Notes under the pieces: generated by a model | The model's database searches: none | The model's input: the letters and a program-made list of their open reading frames with translations, nothing else | Told to the model about the DNA's origin: nothing | Part shown: positions 18,047 to 26,380 of the stretch, in pieces | How positions within the stretch are numbered: the first letter of the stretch is position 1 | How the letters are laid out: every line of letters begins with the position of its first letter | Made by a program: the position numbers and the translations under genes | Source of the DNA: JADHUC01 sp964617665 | GTDB lineage: Bacteria > Planctomycetota > Planctomycetia > Pirellulales > Pirellulaceae | Direction: 5' to 3' | Assembly: GCA_964617665.1 (NCBI GenBank) | Contig: CAZUAH010000010.1 | Coordinates: forward strand, 1 to 64,000 | DNA: 64,000 bases

Positions 18047-19507
18047 CTACTTAACGTAACCGGTCTTCAGCCGATCGTAGCCCCAGCTGGGCTCCTCCGG
18101 CGGATAGATGCGCGGCACGGTGCGCGCGGTTCGTAGATACTCTGCGATGTTCTCGACAACGATCGGATGTTCGGCGGCCACGTTGTTCTGTTCGCCGATG
18201 TCGTTTTCCAGGTCGTAGAGTTCCAGAGGCAACTTGGGCTTCTGACGAACGGCTTTCCATTTGCCGAACCGGACGGCTTGCGACCATGGAGGTGTGCCGC
18301 CGCGATTCCCCGTTACCTTCTCCCAATACAGAAAGCGATCTGGCGCGTTTTGAGGCCGGCCCAGCAGTCTTGGAAGCACTGAAATACCGTCGATCCCCTC
18401 GGGACATTCTTGGCCAGCCAACTCAGCCAGAGTTGGCATCACGTCCCAGAACGCCCATACGAAATCGTCGGTCGCGCCGGCCGCAATTTTTCCCGGCCAG
18501 CGCACCACCATCGGCACGCGCAGCCCGCCTTCGTAGAACGTGCCCTTGCCGCCGCGCAGCGGACCGTTGCCTTTGAAGAAATCCTCCTCGCCAGGTCGAG
18601 CCAGCCGGTAGCCACCGTTGTCGCTGGTGAAAAAGACGATGGTGTCTTTGTCGATCTCCAGTTCGCATAGTACAGCCATGATGCGACCGACGTCCCGATC
18701 CATGCGTGTGATCATAGCGGCCAGCGTAGCCCGCGGAGCAGCCTGCGATGCGTAGTGGTTTCGGTGATCGACGTACTCGAAAGGCTCTGGAAACTTGCCC
18801 TTGTATTCGCTGAACGAATCCTCCGGCACCAGCAGCTCGAAGTGAGGAATCGTGAACGGCACGTACAGGAAGAATGGACCGTCCTTGTGACGTCGCACGA
18901 AGTCCAATGCGTGTTCGGCAATGGCGTCGTGCGAGTATTTCTGGCGTTTCTCTCCTTCGTTCTCGGGAAGCATGTATTTCGTGTCATTCTTCCAGAGAAA
19001 ACACGGATAGAAGAAGTGCGCGTGGACCTGATGCAGATATCCAAAGAACTCGTCGAATCCCTGTTTGTTCGGGGCCCCGTCCGTTCCTGCATCGCCCAAC
19101 CCCCATTTGCCGAAGATCCCCGTGGCATAGCCAGCCCGTTTCAGCATTTCGGCAACGGTCACATCCTCCGGCAGCAGCGGCGAGCCGCCGCCGTTGACAC
19201 GGACCGACGTGTGGCCCGTATGGTGACCCGTCATTAGCACGCTGCGCGACGGGGCACACACGCAATGTCCGGCATACACCTGAGTGAAACGAGTCCCCTC
19301 GGTGGCCAATTGGTCGATGTGCGGCGTCCGAATCTTGTTCTGGCCGTAGCATCCAAGATGCCCGTAGCCTAGATCATCGGCCATGATGAAGACGATGTTG
19401 GGGTACTGACGCGGTTGGTCGGCGGCAGCGAGCGACGAAGCGGCGACTGTTGCGACCGACAGCAAGACAAGAGCGTTAAGTGGGTTGTTTGTCAGCAATT
19501 GAGTCAT
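18047..19507 (-). CDS. Exported arylsulfatase-type sulfatase
   Basis: This 486-aa sulfatase has a signal peptide (LVLLSVATVAASSLAAA) and the N-terminal metal-site signature NIVFIMADDLGYGHLGCYG. The formylglycine motif is C84-A-P-S-R88, followed by MTG, so activation needs a formylglycine-generating enzyme or an anaerobic sulfatase maturase encoded elsewhere. The second metal site is GIFGKWGLGD and VFFTSDNGG. The C-terminal part has GKWKAVR and LYDLENDIGE, typical of S1 sulfatases. It should desulfate carbohydrate or aryl sulfates in the periplasm. It converges with the GH29 fucosidase, which fits a sulfated fucan-like substrate, though the exact subfamily cannot be read by eye. Confidence 0.9.
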   Translation of the reverse strand: MTQLLTNNPLNALVLLSVATVAASSLAAADQPRQYPNIVFIMADDLGYGHLGCYGQNKIRTPHIDQLATEGTRFTQVYAGHCVCAPSRSVLMTGHHTGHTSVRVNGGGSPLLPEDVTVAEMLKRAGYATGIFGKWGLGDAGTDGAPNKQGFDEFFGYLHQVHAHFFYPCFLWKNDTKYMLPENEGEKRQKYSHDAIAEHALDFVRRHKDGPFFLYVPFTIPHFELLVPEDSFSEYKGKFPEPFEYVDHRNHYASQAAPRATLAAMITRMDRDVGRIMAVLCELEIDKDTIVFFTSDNGGYRLARPGEEDFFKGNGPLRGGKGTFYEGGLRVPMVVRWPGKIAAGATDDFVWAFWDVMPTLAELAGQECPEGIDGISVLPRLLGRPQNAPDRFLYWEKVTGNRGGTPPWSQAVRFGKWKAVRQKPKLPLELYDLENDIGEQNNVAAEHPIVVENIAEYLRTARTVPRIYPPEEPSWGYDRLKTGYVK

Positions 19508-19620
19508 GACAATAGTCTCGTCCTACACACTGTGGAAACGGTACGTCTAATCACAGATAGACTACAATTGTCTCCGTATCGTAGACCCAAGCAAGCCGGC
19601 TCAGGAAGTAGGAGGGCGAC

Positions 19621-21153
19621 ATGCGTTTTGCAGCAGTAATCTGGGCGGTGATTCTCGCAAGCGGCATGATTGGTCTTGCGAGAGCAGACGACAGCAACGT
19701 GCAAATCAAGGTTGTTGACCAATCCGATAATCTGTTGCCTTGTCGGATTCACCTGTACGACAAGGACGGAAAGCCGCAACGTGCCGGCAATTCTCCCTTT
19801 TTTCGTGATCATTTCGTTTGCCTTGGCAAAGTTGGCCTGCAGTTGCCAGTTGGCGATTATCGAGTCGAAATTGAACGCGGCCCCGAGTATGAGCAATTTG
19901 CCGACAGCTTCGCCGTTGCCGAATCCACTCGTAAGGTGTTGTCGGTTTGCCTGAAGCGGATCGCGGACCTGGCCGCCGAGGGTTGGTATTCGGGCGATCT
20001 GCATGTGCATCGTGCGATCGAGGACATACCACTGTTGATGTGGGCAGAGGATCTTCACATCGCTCCGGTGATCACGTGGTGGAACAATCGAAACCTATGG
20101 ACGGAAGGGTTTTCGGGGCTGAATCCGCTGCACGAGATCGAGGTCCTCGGCAAACGCTACTACCACGTGATGGCCGGCGAGGACGAACGCGAGGGCGGCG
20201 CGTTAATGTTCTTCAATCGCAGCCGATACTTGCCAATTAGCGGATCCTCGCGCGAGTATCCTTCGCCGATGAAATTCGTGAACCAGGCACGCGAGGAAGG
20301 CGATGTCTGGATCGACATTGAAAAGCCCTTCTGGTGGGACGTTCCGGTTTGGCTGGCCAGCAAGAAGATCGACTCGGTGGGTTTGGCCAACAACCACATG
20401 TGCCGCAGTCGCATGTATGAAAGCGAAGCCTGGGGCCGGCCGCGCAACACCGAGCGTCTGCCTGCCCCGCGCGGCAACGGCTTCTGGAGTCAGGAGATTT
20501 ACTACCACATCCTCAACTGCGGACTGCGCGTCCCGCCGTCGGCCGGAAGCGCCTCGGGCGTGTTGCCCAATCCGCTGGGCTACAACCGTGTGTATGTCCA
20601 CTGTGGCGACGATTTCAGCTACGACACGTGGTGGCAGGGCCTCAAGGCCGGTCGATCGTTCGTGACCAACGGACCGCTGCTCTTGGCCAAGGCCAACGGC
20701 AAATTGCCGGGACACGTCTTCGCCTCGACGGACGAGAAAGCGGTTGAAATCGACGTGGAAGTGTCCTTAATCAGCCGCGACCAAGTCACAGCAATCGAAA
20801 TCATCAGGAACGGAAAGACAGAGCGCACCGTGCCAATTGCCGGCAAAACGCAGCCCATCAATCTCGGTAAGATGACGTTTGATCGAAGCGGATGGTTTCT
20901 GGTCCGGGTGATCACGGACCTGGAACACACATTCCGATTTGCTTCAACCGCTCCGTACTACGTCGAGGTTGGGGCCGAAAAACGTTTTGTGAGCCGGAGT
21001 TCTGCGAATTTCTTCCTTGATTGGGTCGTCGAGCGAATCGGCCGGGTCCCAGTGAAACTGAACGACTCAGAACGGCTCGAAGATGTTCTTGCCTATCACC
21101 AAGAGGCAAAGAAGTTCTGGCAACAAGTGGCTGCTGAGGCAAATGCGGATTAG
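19621..21153 (+). CDS. CehA/McbA-family exported metallohydrolase (PHP-like)
   Basis: This 510-aa exported protein has a signal peptide (MRFAAVIWAVILASGMIGLA), an N-terminal beta-sandwich of about 110 residues, and a PHP-type metallohydrolase domain that begins with WYSGDLHVHRA (D126, H128, H130). Further potential metal ligands lie in MAGEDER, LANNHM and VYVHCGDD. CehA/McbA enzymes hydrolyse carbamate or related esters; the planctomycete paralogues have no known substrate. AGGAGG five bases before the ATG decides the start. It is followed by the M14-like gene after 35 bp on the same strand, which implies an operon. Confidence 0.8.
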   Translation: MRFAAVIWAVILASGMIGLARADDSNVQIKVVDQSDNLLPCRIHLYDKDGKPQRAGNSPFFRDHFVCLGKVGLQLPVGDYRVEIERGPEYEQFADSFAVAESTRKVLSVCLKRIADLAAEGWYSGDLHVHRAIEDIPLLMWAEDLHIAPVITWWNNRNLWTEGFSGLNPLHEIEVLGKRYYHVMAGEDEREGGALMFFNRSRYLPISGSSREYPSPMKFVNQAREEGDVWIDIEKPFWWDVPVWLASKKIDSVGLANNHMCRSRMYESEAWGRPRNTERLPAPRGNGFWSQEIYYHILNCGLRVPPSAGSASGVLPNPLGYNRVYVHCGDDFSYDTWWQGLKAGRSFVTNGPLLLAKANGKLPGHVFASTDEKAVEIDVEVSLISRDQVTAIEIIRNGKTERTVPIAGKTQPINLGKMTFDRSGWFLVRVITDLEHTFRFASTAPYYVEVGAEKRFVSRSSANFFLDWVVERIGRVPVKLNDSERLEDVLAYHQEAKKFWQQVAAEANAD

Positions 21154-21188
21154 TCACAGTGGCCAAGTCAACATGATGAGGAACTAAG

Positions 21189-22403
21189 ATGATTTACGCC
21201 TTATTGAATCACCAACGAGGTCTGACGCTCGCCGCGGTATTGGGTGCTCTTATGTTCAGCGACACACAAGATGCACAAGCTGATATCGAGATCGACGCCA
21301 AGTATCCTGGCGGAAATATCGAGGTCGAGAAAATCGAGGGCGATCACGTGTACGTTCGCCCCGACCTTCGCGATACGAACGGGTGGTGGTTCTACTGGAA
21401 CTACCGCGTGCGAGGCGCCGGAGGCCGAAAGCTGACATTTCACTTCATCGGCAGAAATCCCATGGGCGTGCGCGGCCCGGCGGTCAGCACTGATGGCGGA
21501 AGTTCATGGTCTTGGCTCGGCGCGGATCGAGTGAAAGGAGCATCGTTTGCCTATGCGTTTTCCGCGGACCAGGACGAGGTCCGATTCTGTTTTGCCATGC
21601 CCTATCAGGAAAAAGACCTGCGCAGTTTCCTGGCATCGCATCGCGATAACCCTCACCTGTCCGTCCAGGAGCTGTGCAAGAGCCGAAAAGGCCGCAGTAT
21701 TGAACGGCTTCATGTCGGAGCGATCGGCAAAGAACCCGAACATCGAATCGTCATGACAGCTCGCCATCACGCCTGCGAGTCTATGGCCAACTACGCTATC
21801 GAAGGTTTCATTGACGCCGTGCTGGATGATACCGACGACGGCAAGTGGTTCCGCGACAAGGTCGAACTGCTCGTCATTCCGCTCGTGGACAAGGACGGCG
21901 TCGAGGACGGCGATCAAGGTAAGAACCGCAAACCCCATGACCACAATCGCGACTACAAGGGCGACAGTGTCTATCCGTCCGTGGCGGCGATCCGTTCATT
22001 TGTGCCCACTTGGTCCAAAGGCCGATTGAGAATCTCCATGGATATGCACTGTCCGTGGATACGGGGATCGCATAACGAAGTGATCTACATGGTAGGCAAC
22101 GCCAACCCGGCCATGTGGCAGCAGCAAGTCGCATTGGGCAAGATCTTGGAAGAAGTCCAGCAAGGTCCGCTCGTGTACCGAACCTCTGACAATCTCCCGT
22201 TCGGCACAGCCTGGAATACTCATGGCAACTACGGCGATCTCATGAGTTGCACAATGTGGGCCACGCAAATCAAAGACATCCGCTTGGCCACGAGTTTCGA
22301 GATCCCCTATGCCAACGCCGCAGGCCGCCCTGTGGACGCCGACAGTGCACGAGCCTTCGGCCGTGATTTGGCTCGCGCAGTCCGACAGTATCTGACCCGA
22401 TGA
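21189..22403 (+). CDS. M14-family zinc carboxypeptidase-like protein, exported
   Basis: This 404-aa protein begins with a possible signal sequence and a ~140-residue beta-rich domain (GWWFYWNYRVRG) like that of cytosolic carboxypeptidase-type M14 proteins. The catalytic domain has H194-A-C-E197 (HxxE zinc ligands), PLVDKDGVEDG, HDHNRDY with Arg254, and MDMHCP with His287 as third ligand. A Glu in SFEIPYA near residue 370 may be the catalytic base. It should release C-terminal residues or cleave an amide on a non-standard substrate. The order CehA - M14 - PQQ protein with gaps of 35 and 96 bp suggests one operon. Confidence 0.75.
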   Translation: MIYALLNHQRGLTLAAVLGALMFSDTQDAQADIEIDAKYPGGNIEVEKIEGDHVYVRPDLRDTNGWWFYWNYRVRGAGGRKLTFHFIGRNPMGVRGPAVSTDGGSSWSWLGADRVKGASFAYAFSADQDEVRFCFAMPYQEKDLRSFLASHRDNPHLSVQELCKSRKGRSIERLHVGAIGKEPEHRIVMTARHHACESMANYAIEGFIDAVLDDTDDGKWFRDKVELLVIPLVDKDGVEDGDQGKNRKPHDHNRDYKGDSVYPSVAAIRSFVPTWSKGRLRISMDMHCPWIRGSHNEVIYMVGNANPAMWQQQVALGKILEEVQQGPLVYRTSDNLPFGTAWNTHGNYGDLMSCTMWATQIKDIRLATSFEIPYANAAGRPVDADSARAFGRDLARAVRQYLTR

Positions 22404-22499
22404 AGTGCCGTGCGAAACGAAATGGGTAGACTGTTGAATTCGACTTGGCCTCGTGACATTGCTCCTGAATGAAGGATATCCATCCGACGGAGAGACTCA

Positions 22500-25400
22500 A
22501 TGAGACGATTTTATCCTTGGTCTGCTTTCGCGTTCGTCGTAACGCTGGTAATCAGTTCATCAATCGCGGCCGATTGGCCTATGTATCGAGCCGATCCGGC
22601 ACGCTCGGGCTACACTTCGGATCCGCTGCCGCAGAATTTGGAATTGCGATGGGTCTACCGGAGTCAAACCGCGCCGACGCCGGCTTGGCCCAGTTCGTCG
22701 CGCATCACGTTCGATTTTGCCTATCAGCCGATCATAGTCGGCGACACCGTGATCTTCGGCAGTTCTGCGGAAGACAAGGTCGTCGCAGTTCACGCCAGCA
22801 GCGGAAAGCCGCGTTGGGTCTTCTTCACGGGAGGCCCAGTTCGTTTCGCACCGGCGGCGTGGCAGGATCGACTGTTTGTGGCCAGCGACGACGGCCATCT
22901 ATACGCCATTAGGGCGGACGATGGTACGCTGCTGTGGAAACATCGCGGCGGGCCAAACGAGAGAATGTGCCTTGGAAACGAACGCATGATTTCGCGGTGG
23001 CCGGCACGCGGCGGGCCCGTCGTGATGGATGATACGGTTTACTATGCTGCCGGGATTTGGCCGAGCGAAGGTGTCTATCTGCACGCGTTGACTGCGCGAA
23101 CGGGCGAAGTGCTCTGGACAAACGATAGCGCAGGGAGCCTCTATCTGCCACAACCACACGGCGGAGCAAACGCGCACAGCGGCGTCCCACCGCAAGGGTA
23201 TCTGCTGGCGACGGAAGAGCGTCTGTTTGTCCCCACAGGACGCGCCGTGCCAGCGGCGTTTGGGCGAGCGGATGGCCAGTTCGAGTATTACCGCTTGCAG
23301 CAAAACGGTTCGATCGGCGGTTCGCGAGCGATGGTTGCCGATCGTTTCGTGGTCAACGGCGGCTGTTTCCTGGAAAGGGCGACCGGCAATCTGGGCGCGC
23401 GCGCCGGTCGAGGCGTCTTCAGCGTATTGCCGGACGGCATCCTGCAATCGACCGGGGCAACGACACTGGCCTACCGCTGGGCAGACATGGAAGCACCGGA
23501 CAGGAAAGGCGAGCCTGTTGGGTATCGTGGCTTGGCAAAGTACTGCGAGGTCAACTTCGAGAACGGCTCCGCCGACAGCGACCGTGCGGAGAAGGTCGTC
23601 GTAAAGGTGCCGTCCATTGGCGATCTGTACCGCACAAAGATCCGATTCAGGGAAGCCTACGAAAACGTAGCTCGGCAAACGGGCCTAGAACGCACGTTGT
23701 CGCAAGCGAGGCCAGACGTAGAAGCGCTGGGCTTTGAAGTCGATCCGTTTCTGGCCACGTCCTACGAACATGAGTACGAAGTCATTGCGGCCGACAGCGA
23801 GGCCGTTTGTGGCGGGCCGGACATCGTACGAGTTCTGGATTTGGACGACGGAAAGGAGCGATGGTCGCACGAAGTAGAAGGCTCCGCTCTCGGCTTGGCG
23901 GCGGCAAACGGAATGTTGGTGGTCTCTACATCGAACGGCGTGGTCTACTGCTTCGGCACGACTACGGGCGATCCTGCACCCCAGAAGACAAACGCGCCAA
24001 CCACAAAGCCATCGGCTGCTCCGTCCAACGAAGTCGACTATGCGAAGTTCGCTGCAGAAATCATCGAAAAGAGCGGCGTCGCGACGGGGATTTGCCTCGA
24101 TCTGGGATGCGGCTCGGGCGAGCTGGCGTTGGAATTGGCTCGTCGGTCGCAATTGCGCGTAATCGGAATCGAATCGGACTCGAAGCTGGTGGACCGGGCG
24201 CGTCGCAGGCTCGACGGTGCCGCCGTATACGGCACTCGAGTATCAATCCACCATGGGGACCCAACTCGGCCGCCTTTCCCACGCTTCTGCGCCAATCTGA
24301 TCGTTTCCGCACGAAGTCTCTCGGGCGAGACCGACGAGTTGAACGACGTCGAAATCAGCCGGCTGCAGCGGCCGTACGGTGGAGTTGTCTGTATCGGAAG
24401 GCCCGAGGAAGGCCGAATTCAGCGTCGCGGCCCGCTGGACGGAGCGGGCAACTGGACTCATCAGAACTGCAACCCTGCCAACACAATTTGCTCTTCGGAC
24501 GCTGTCCGGGGTCCGCTTGAATTGTCCTGGTATCGCGACGGTGTTCTTGAAGTCGTCGACCGTCATGCGCAGGGGCCCGCGCCGTTGTTCAGCCAGGGCT
24601 GCCTGGTAGTGGAAGGCACGCATGGAGTCTGTGCGTTGGACGCGTACAACGGTCGCACGCTATGGAAGCACCCCATCGAAGGAATACTCGAAGATTGGGA
24701 CGGCGTGCACCATGACGTCGGTGTGGGAGATACGGGCAGCAACTTCTGCTTGAGCGACCAAGCCGTCTTTGTACGCACGGACGATCGTTGCCTGAAGATT
24801 GAACTGCAAACGGGCAAAAAGGTGCGCGAGTTCAAGACCCCGGTCGATCCATCAGCCAAAGACCGGGCTTGGGGTTACGTTGCCCATGCTGACGGTCTGC
24901 TGTTCGGTTCAGTGCTGAACGACGCGCATACCGTCAGTCCTCGATATGACAAGATTGGCCTCCGCCCGGAATCGGTTCTGTTCTTCGCCTTGGACGCTAA
25001 CACCGGGCAATTGAAGTGGCAATACAAACCGGAGCATTCGATTCGCAACAACGCCATTGCGATCGCAGGCGGGCGTGTGTACTTGATCGACCGGCCGCTG
25101 GCGTCTGCCGACCGAATCACTGCCCCAACGCCAAACGGAAAGCACCGTCCTCCGCTCCGGCCCGGCGAGCACCCCGGCGGAACGCTCACTGCAATGGATG
25201 CGGAGACGGGGGCGGTTCTGTGGACAGGCAACAGTGACATCTTCGGCACTCAAATCGCCGTGAGCGAAGAACACGGCGTGCTGCTTATGTACTACCAAGG
25301 AGTGAAACACGGTTTCTTCAAGCTGCCATCGGAAATCGGCGGACGAATGGCGGCATTTGACGCCAAGACGGGGACTCGATTGTGGGATATCAAAGTCGAA

Positions 25401-25736
25401 CACAAGACCCGGCCACTGATCAACGGCGAAGTGATCTATGCCGAAGGCGGTGCGTGGAAGCTGAAGACCGGCGAAGCAGTCCCGTGGAAGTTTGAACGTT
25501 CCTACGGATGCGGTCAGATCGCGGCCAGCACACATCTGATGCTTTTCCGATCCGCCACACTCGGCTATCTCGATTCGACGCGCGACGTGGGTACGGAGAA
25601 CTTCGGCGGCATCCGCCCAAGCTGTTGGTTCAGTGCGATTCCCGCCGGCGGAATGGTCCTCGTACCCGACGGATCATCCAACTGCGCGTGCAGCTACCAA
25701 ACAAGGGCATGGCTCGCTTTGCAGCAGCAAGAGTAG
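22500..25736 (+). CDS. Exported PQQ-type propeller protein with inserted SAM methyltransferase-like domain (copy 1)
   Basis: This 1078-aa protein has a signal peptide ending SSSIAA before DWPMYRADPARSGYT. Residues ~25-500 are PQQ/BamB-like propeller repeats (VVAVHASSGKPRWVF, LYAIRADDGTLLWKH). Residues ~514-635 form a class-I methyltransferase-like domain with an intact motif I, L533-D-L-G-C-G-S-G-E, then VIGIESD and ANLIVSARSL. The propeller resumes from WTHQNCNPANT to the end. The C-terminus carries YGC, FRSATLGY, SCW and CACSY. Propeller repeats of this kind bind PQQ or act as scaffolds. SAM is not expected in the periplasm, so the insert may be inactive or the protein may stay inside. GGAGAG precedes the ATG. 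Copies 2 and 3 lie at 26381 and 31109. Confidence 0.85.
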   Translation: MRRFYPWSAFAFVVTLVISSSIAADWPMYRADPARSGYTSDPLPQNLELRWVYRSQTAPTPAWPSSSRITFDFAYQPIIVGDTVIFGSSAEDKVVAVHASSGKPRWVFFTGGPVRFAPAAWQDRLFVASDDGHLYAIRADDGTLLWKHRGGPNERMCLGNERMISRWPARGGPVVMDDTVYYAAGIWPSEGVYLHALTARTGEVLWTNDSAGSLYLPQPHGGANAHSGVPPQGYLLATEERLFVPTGRAVPAAFGRADGQFEYYRLQQNGSIGGSRAMVADRFVVNGGCFLERATGNLGARAGRGVFSVLPDGILQSTGATTLAYRWADMEAPDRKGEPVGYRGLAKYCEVNFENGSADSDRAEKVVVKVPSIGDLYRTKIRFREAYENVARQTGLERTLSQARPDVEALGFEVDPFLATSYEHEYEVIAADSEAVCGGPDIVRVLDLDDGKERWSHEVEGSALGLAAANGMLVVSTSNGVVYCFGTTTGDPAPQKTNAPTTKPSAAPSNEVDYAKFAAEIIEKSGVATGICLDLGCGSGELALELARRSQLRVIGIESDSKLVDRARRRLDGAAVYGTRVSIHHGDPTRPPFPRFCANLIVSARSLSGETDELNDVEISRLQRPYGGVVCIGRPEEGRIQRRGPLDGAGNWTHQNCNPANTICSSDAVRGPLELSWYRDGVLEVVDRHAQGPAPLFSQGCLVVEGTHGVCALDAYNGRTLWKHPIEGILEDWDGVHHDVGVGDTGSNFCLSDQAVFVRTDDRCLKIELQTGKKVREFKTPVDPSAKDRAWGYVAHADGLLFGSVLNDAHTVSPRYDKIGLRPESVLFFALDANTGQLKWQYKPEHSIRNNAIAIAGGRVYLIDRPLASADRITAPTPNGKHRPPLRPGEHPGGTLTAMDAETGAVLWTGNSDIFGTQIAVSEEHGVLLMYYQGVKHGFFKLPSEIGGRMAAFDAKTGTRLWDIKVEHKTRPLINGEVIYAEGGAWKLKTGEAVPWKFERSYGCGQIAASTHLMLFRSATLGYLDSTRDVGTENFGGIRPSCWFSAIPAGGMVLVPDGSSNCACSYQTRAWLALQQQE

Positions 25737-25855
25737 TCCTTTGCGTTAACGTCGGTTCCGATTCCTGCGGTGCCCTGCTATATTGCGCGGGATCGCCAAT
25801 AGGATTCTCTTTCGAGTTCGCCAGCGTTTTAGATCTTTCAATCACAAGAGAATGG

Positions 25856-26269
25856 ATGACGCTGATTATGACGGCAACCCTTTCCATCAAACGCGTGCAC
25901 CACATCGCCCGAGTTACCGATCAGCCCGATGAGAGCAAAGCGTTCTATCGGGATGTCTTGGGTTTCCGCGAGATCCAACGGCCGCCGTTCAACTTCCGCG
26001 GCGCGTGGCTCTACAACTATGGTGTCCAGATTCACATCATCGAGAATCAGGAGCTTGCGCAGAAAGCTCGCCAGCCGATCAATGGACTTGCCAATCATCT
26101 GGCACTCGAAGTGGAAGACGTCGAAGAGGCAAAGAAATGCCTCGACCAGAACGGCATTCCCTACTTCGACCAAGTGAATGCCGGCGGAATTCATCAGGTG
26201 TTTTTCCAAGACCCGGACGGCCATATCGTCGAGATTGCCGTATACGGCCCCACGCCGGAAGAAATCTGA
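25856..26269 (+). CDS. VOC-superfamily (glyoxalase-like) protein
   Basis: This 137-aa protein has the paired beta-alpha-beta-beta-beta modules of the vicinal oxygen chelate superfamily. The first module runs RVHHIARVTDQPDESKAFYR with GFREIQRPP, the second HLALEVEDVEEAKKCLDQNG, and it ends QVFFQDPDGHIVEIAVYG. Candidate metal ligands are the His in VHHIA and the Glu in VEIAV. It is a small cytoplasmic enzyme of the lyase, isomerase or dioxygenase type; the substrate cannot be told. ATGs at 25856 and 25868 are both possible. It sits between two of the large PQQ paralogues on the same strand. Confidence 0.8.
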   Translation: MTLIMTATLSIKRVHHIARVTDQPDESKAFYRDVLGFREIQRPPFNFRGAWLYNYGVQIHIIENQELAQKARQPINGLANHLALEVEDVEEAKKCLDQNGIPYFDQVNAGGIHQVFFQDPDGHIVEIAVYGPTPEEI

Positions 26270-26380
26270 ATCGGGCCGGCCCCGAAGAAGAGGTCGAACG
26301 TTCGTGAAGGAGTCTCCCATCAAAGAATAACAACGATCAGCAACGGGGAGCACAGAACACTCAACCTATCGGAGCGCGTA

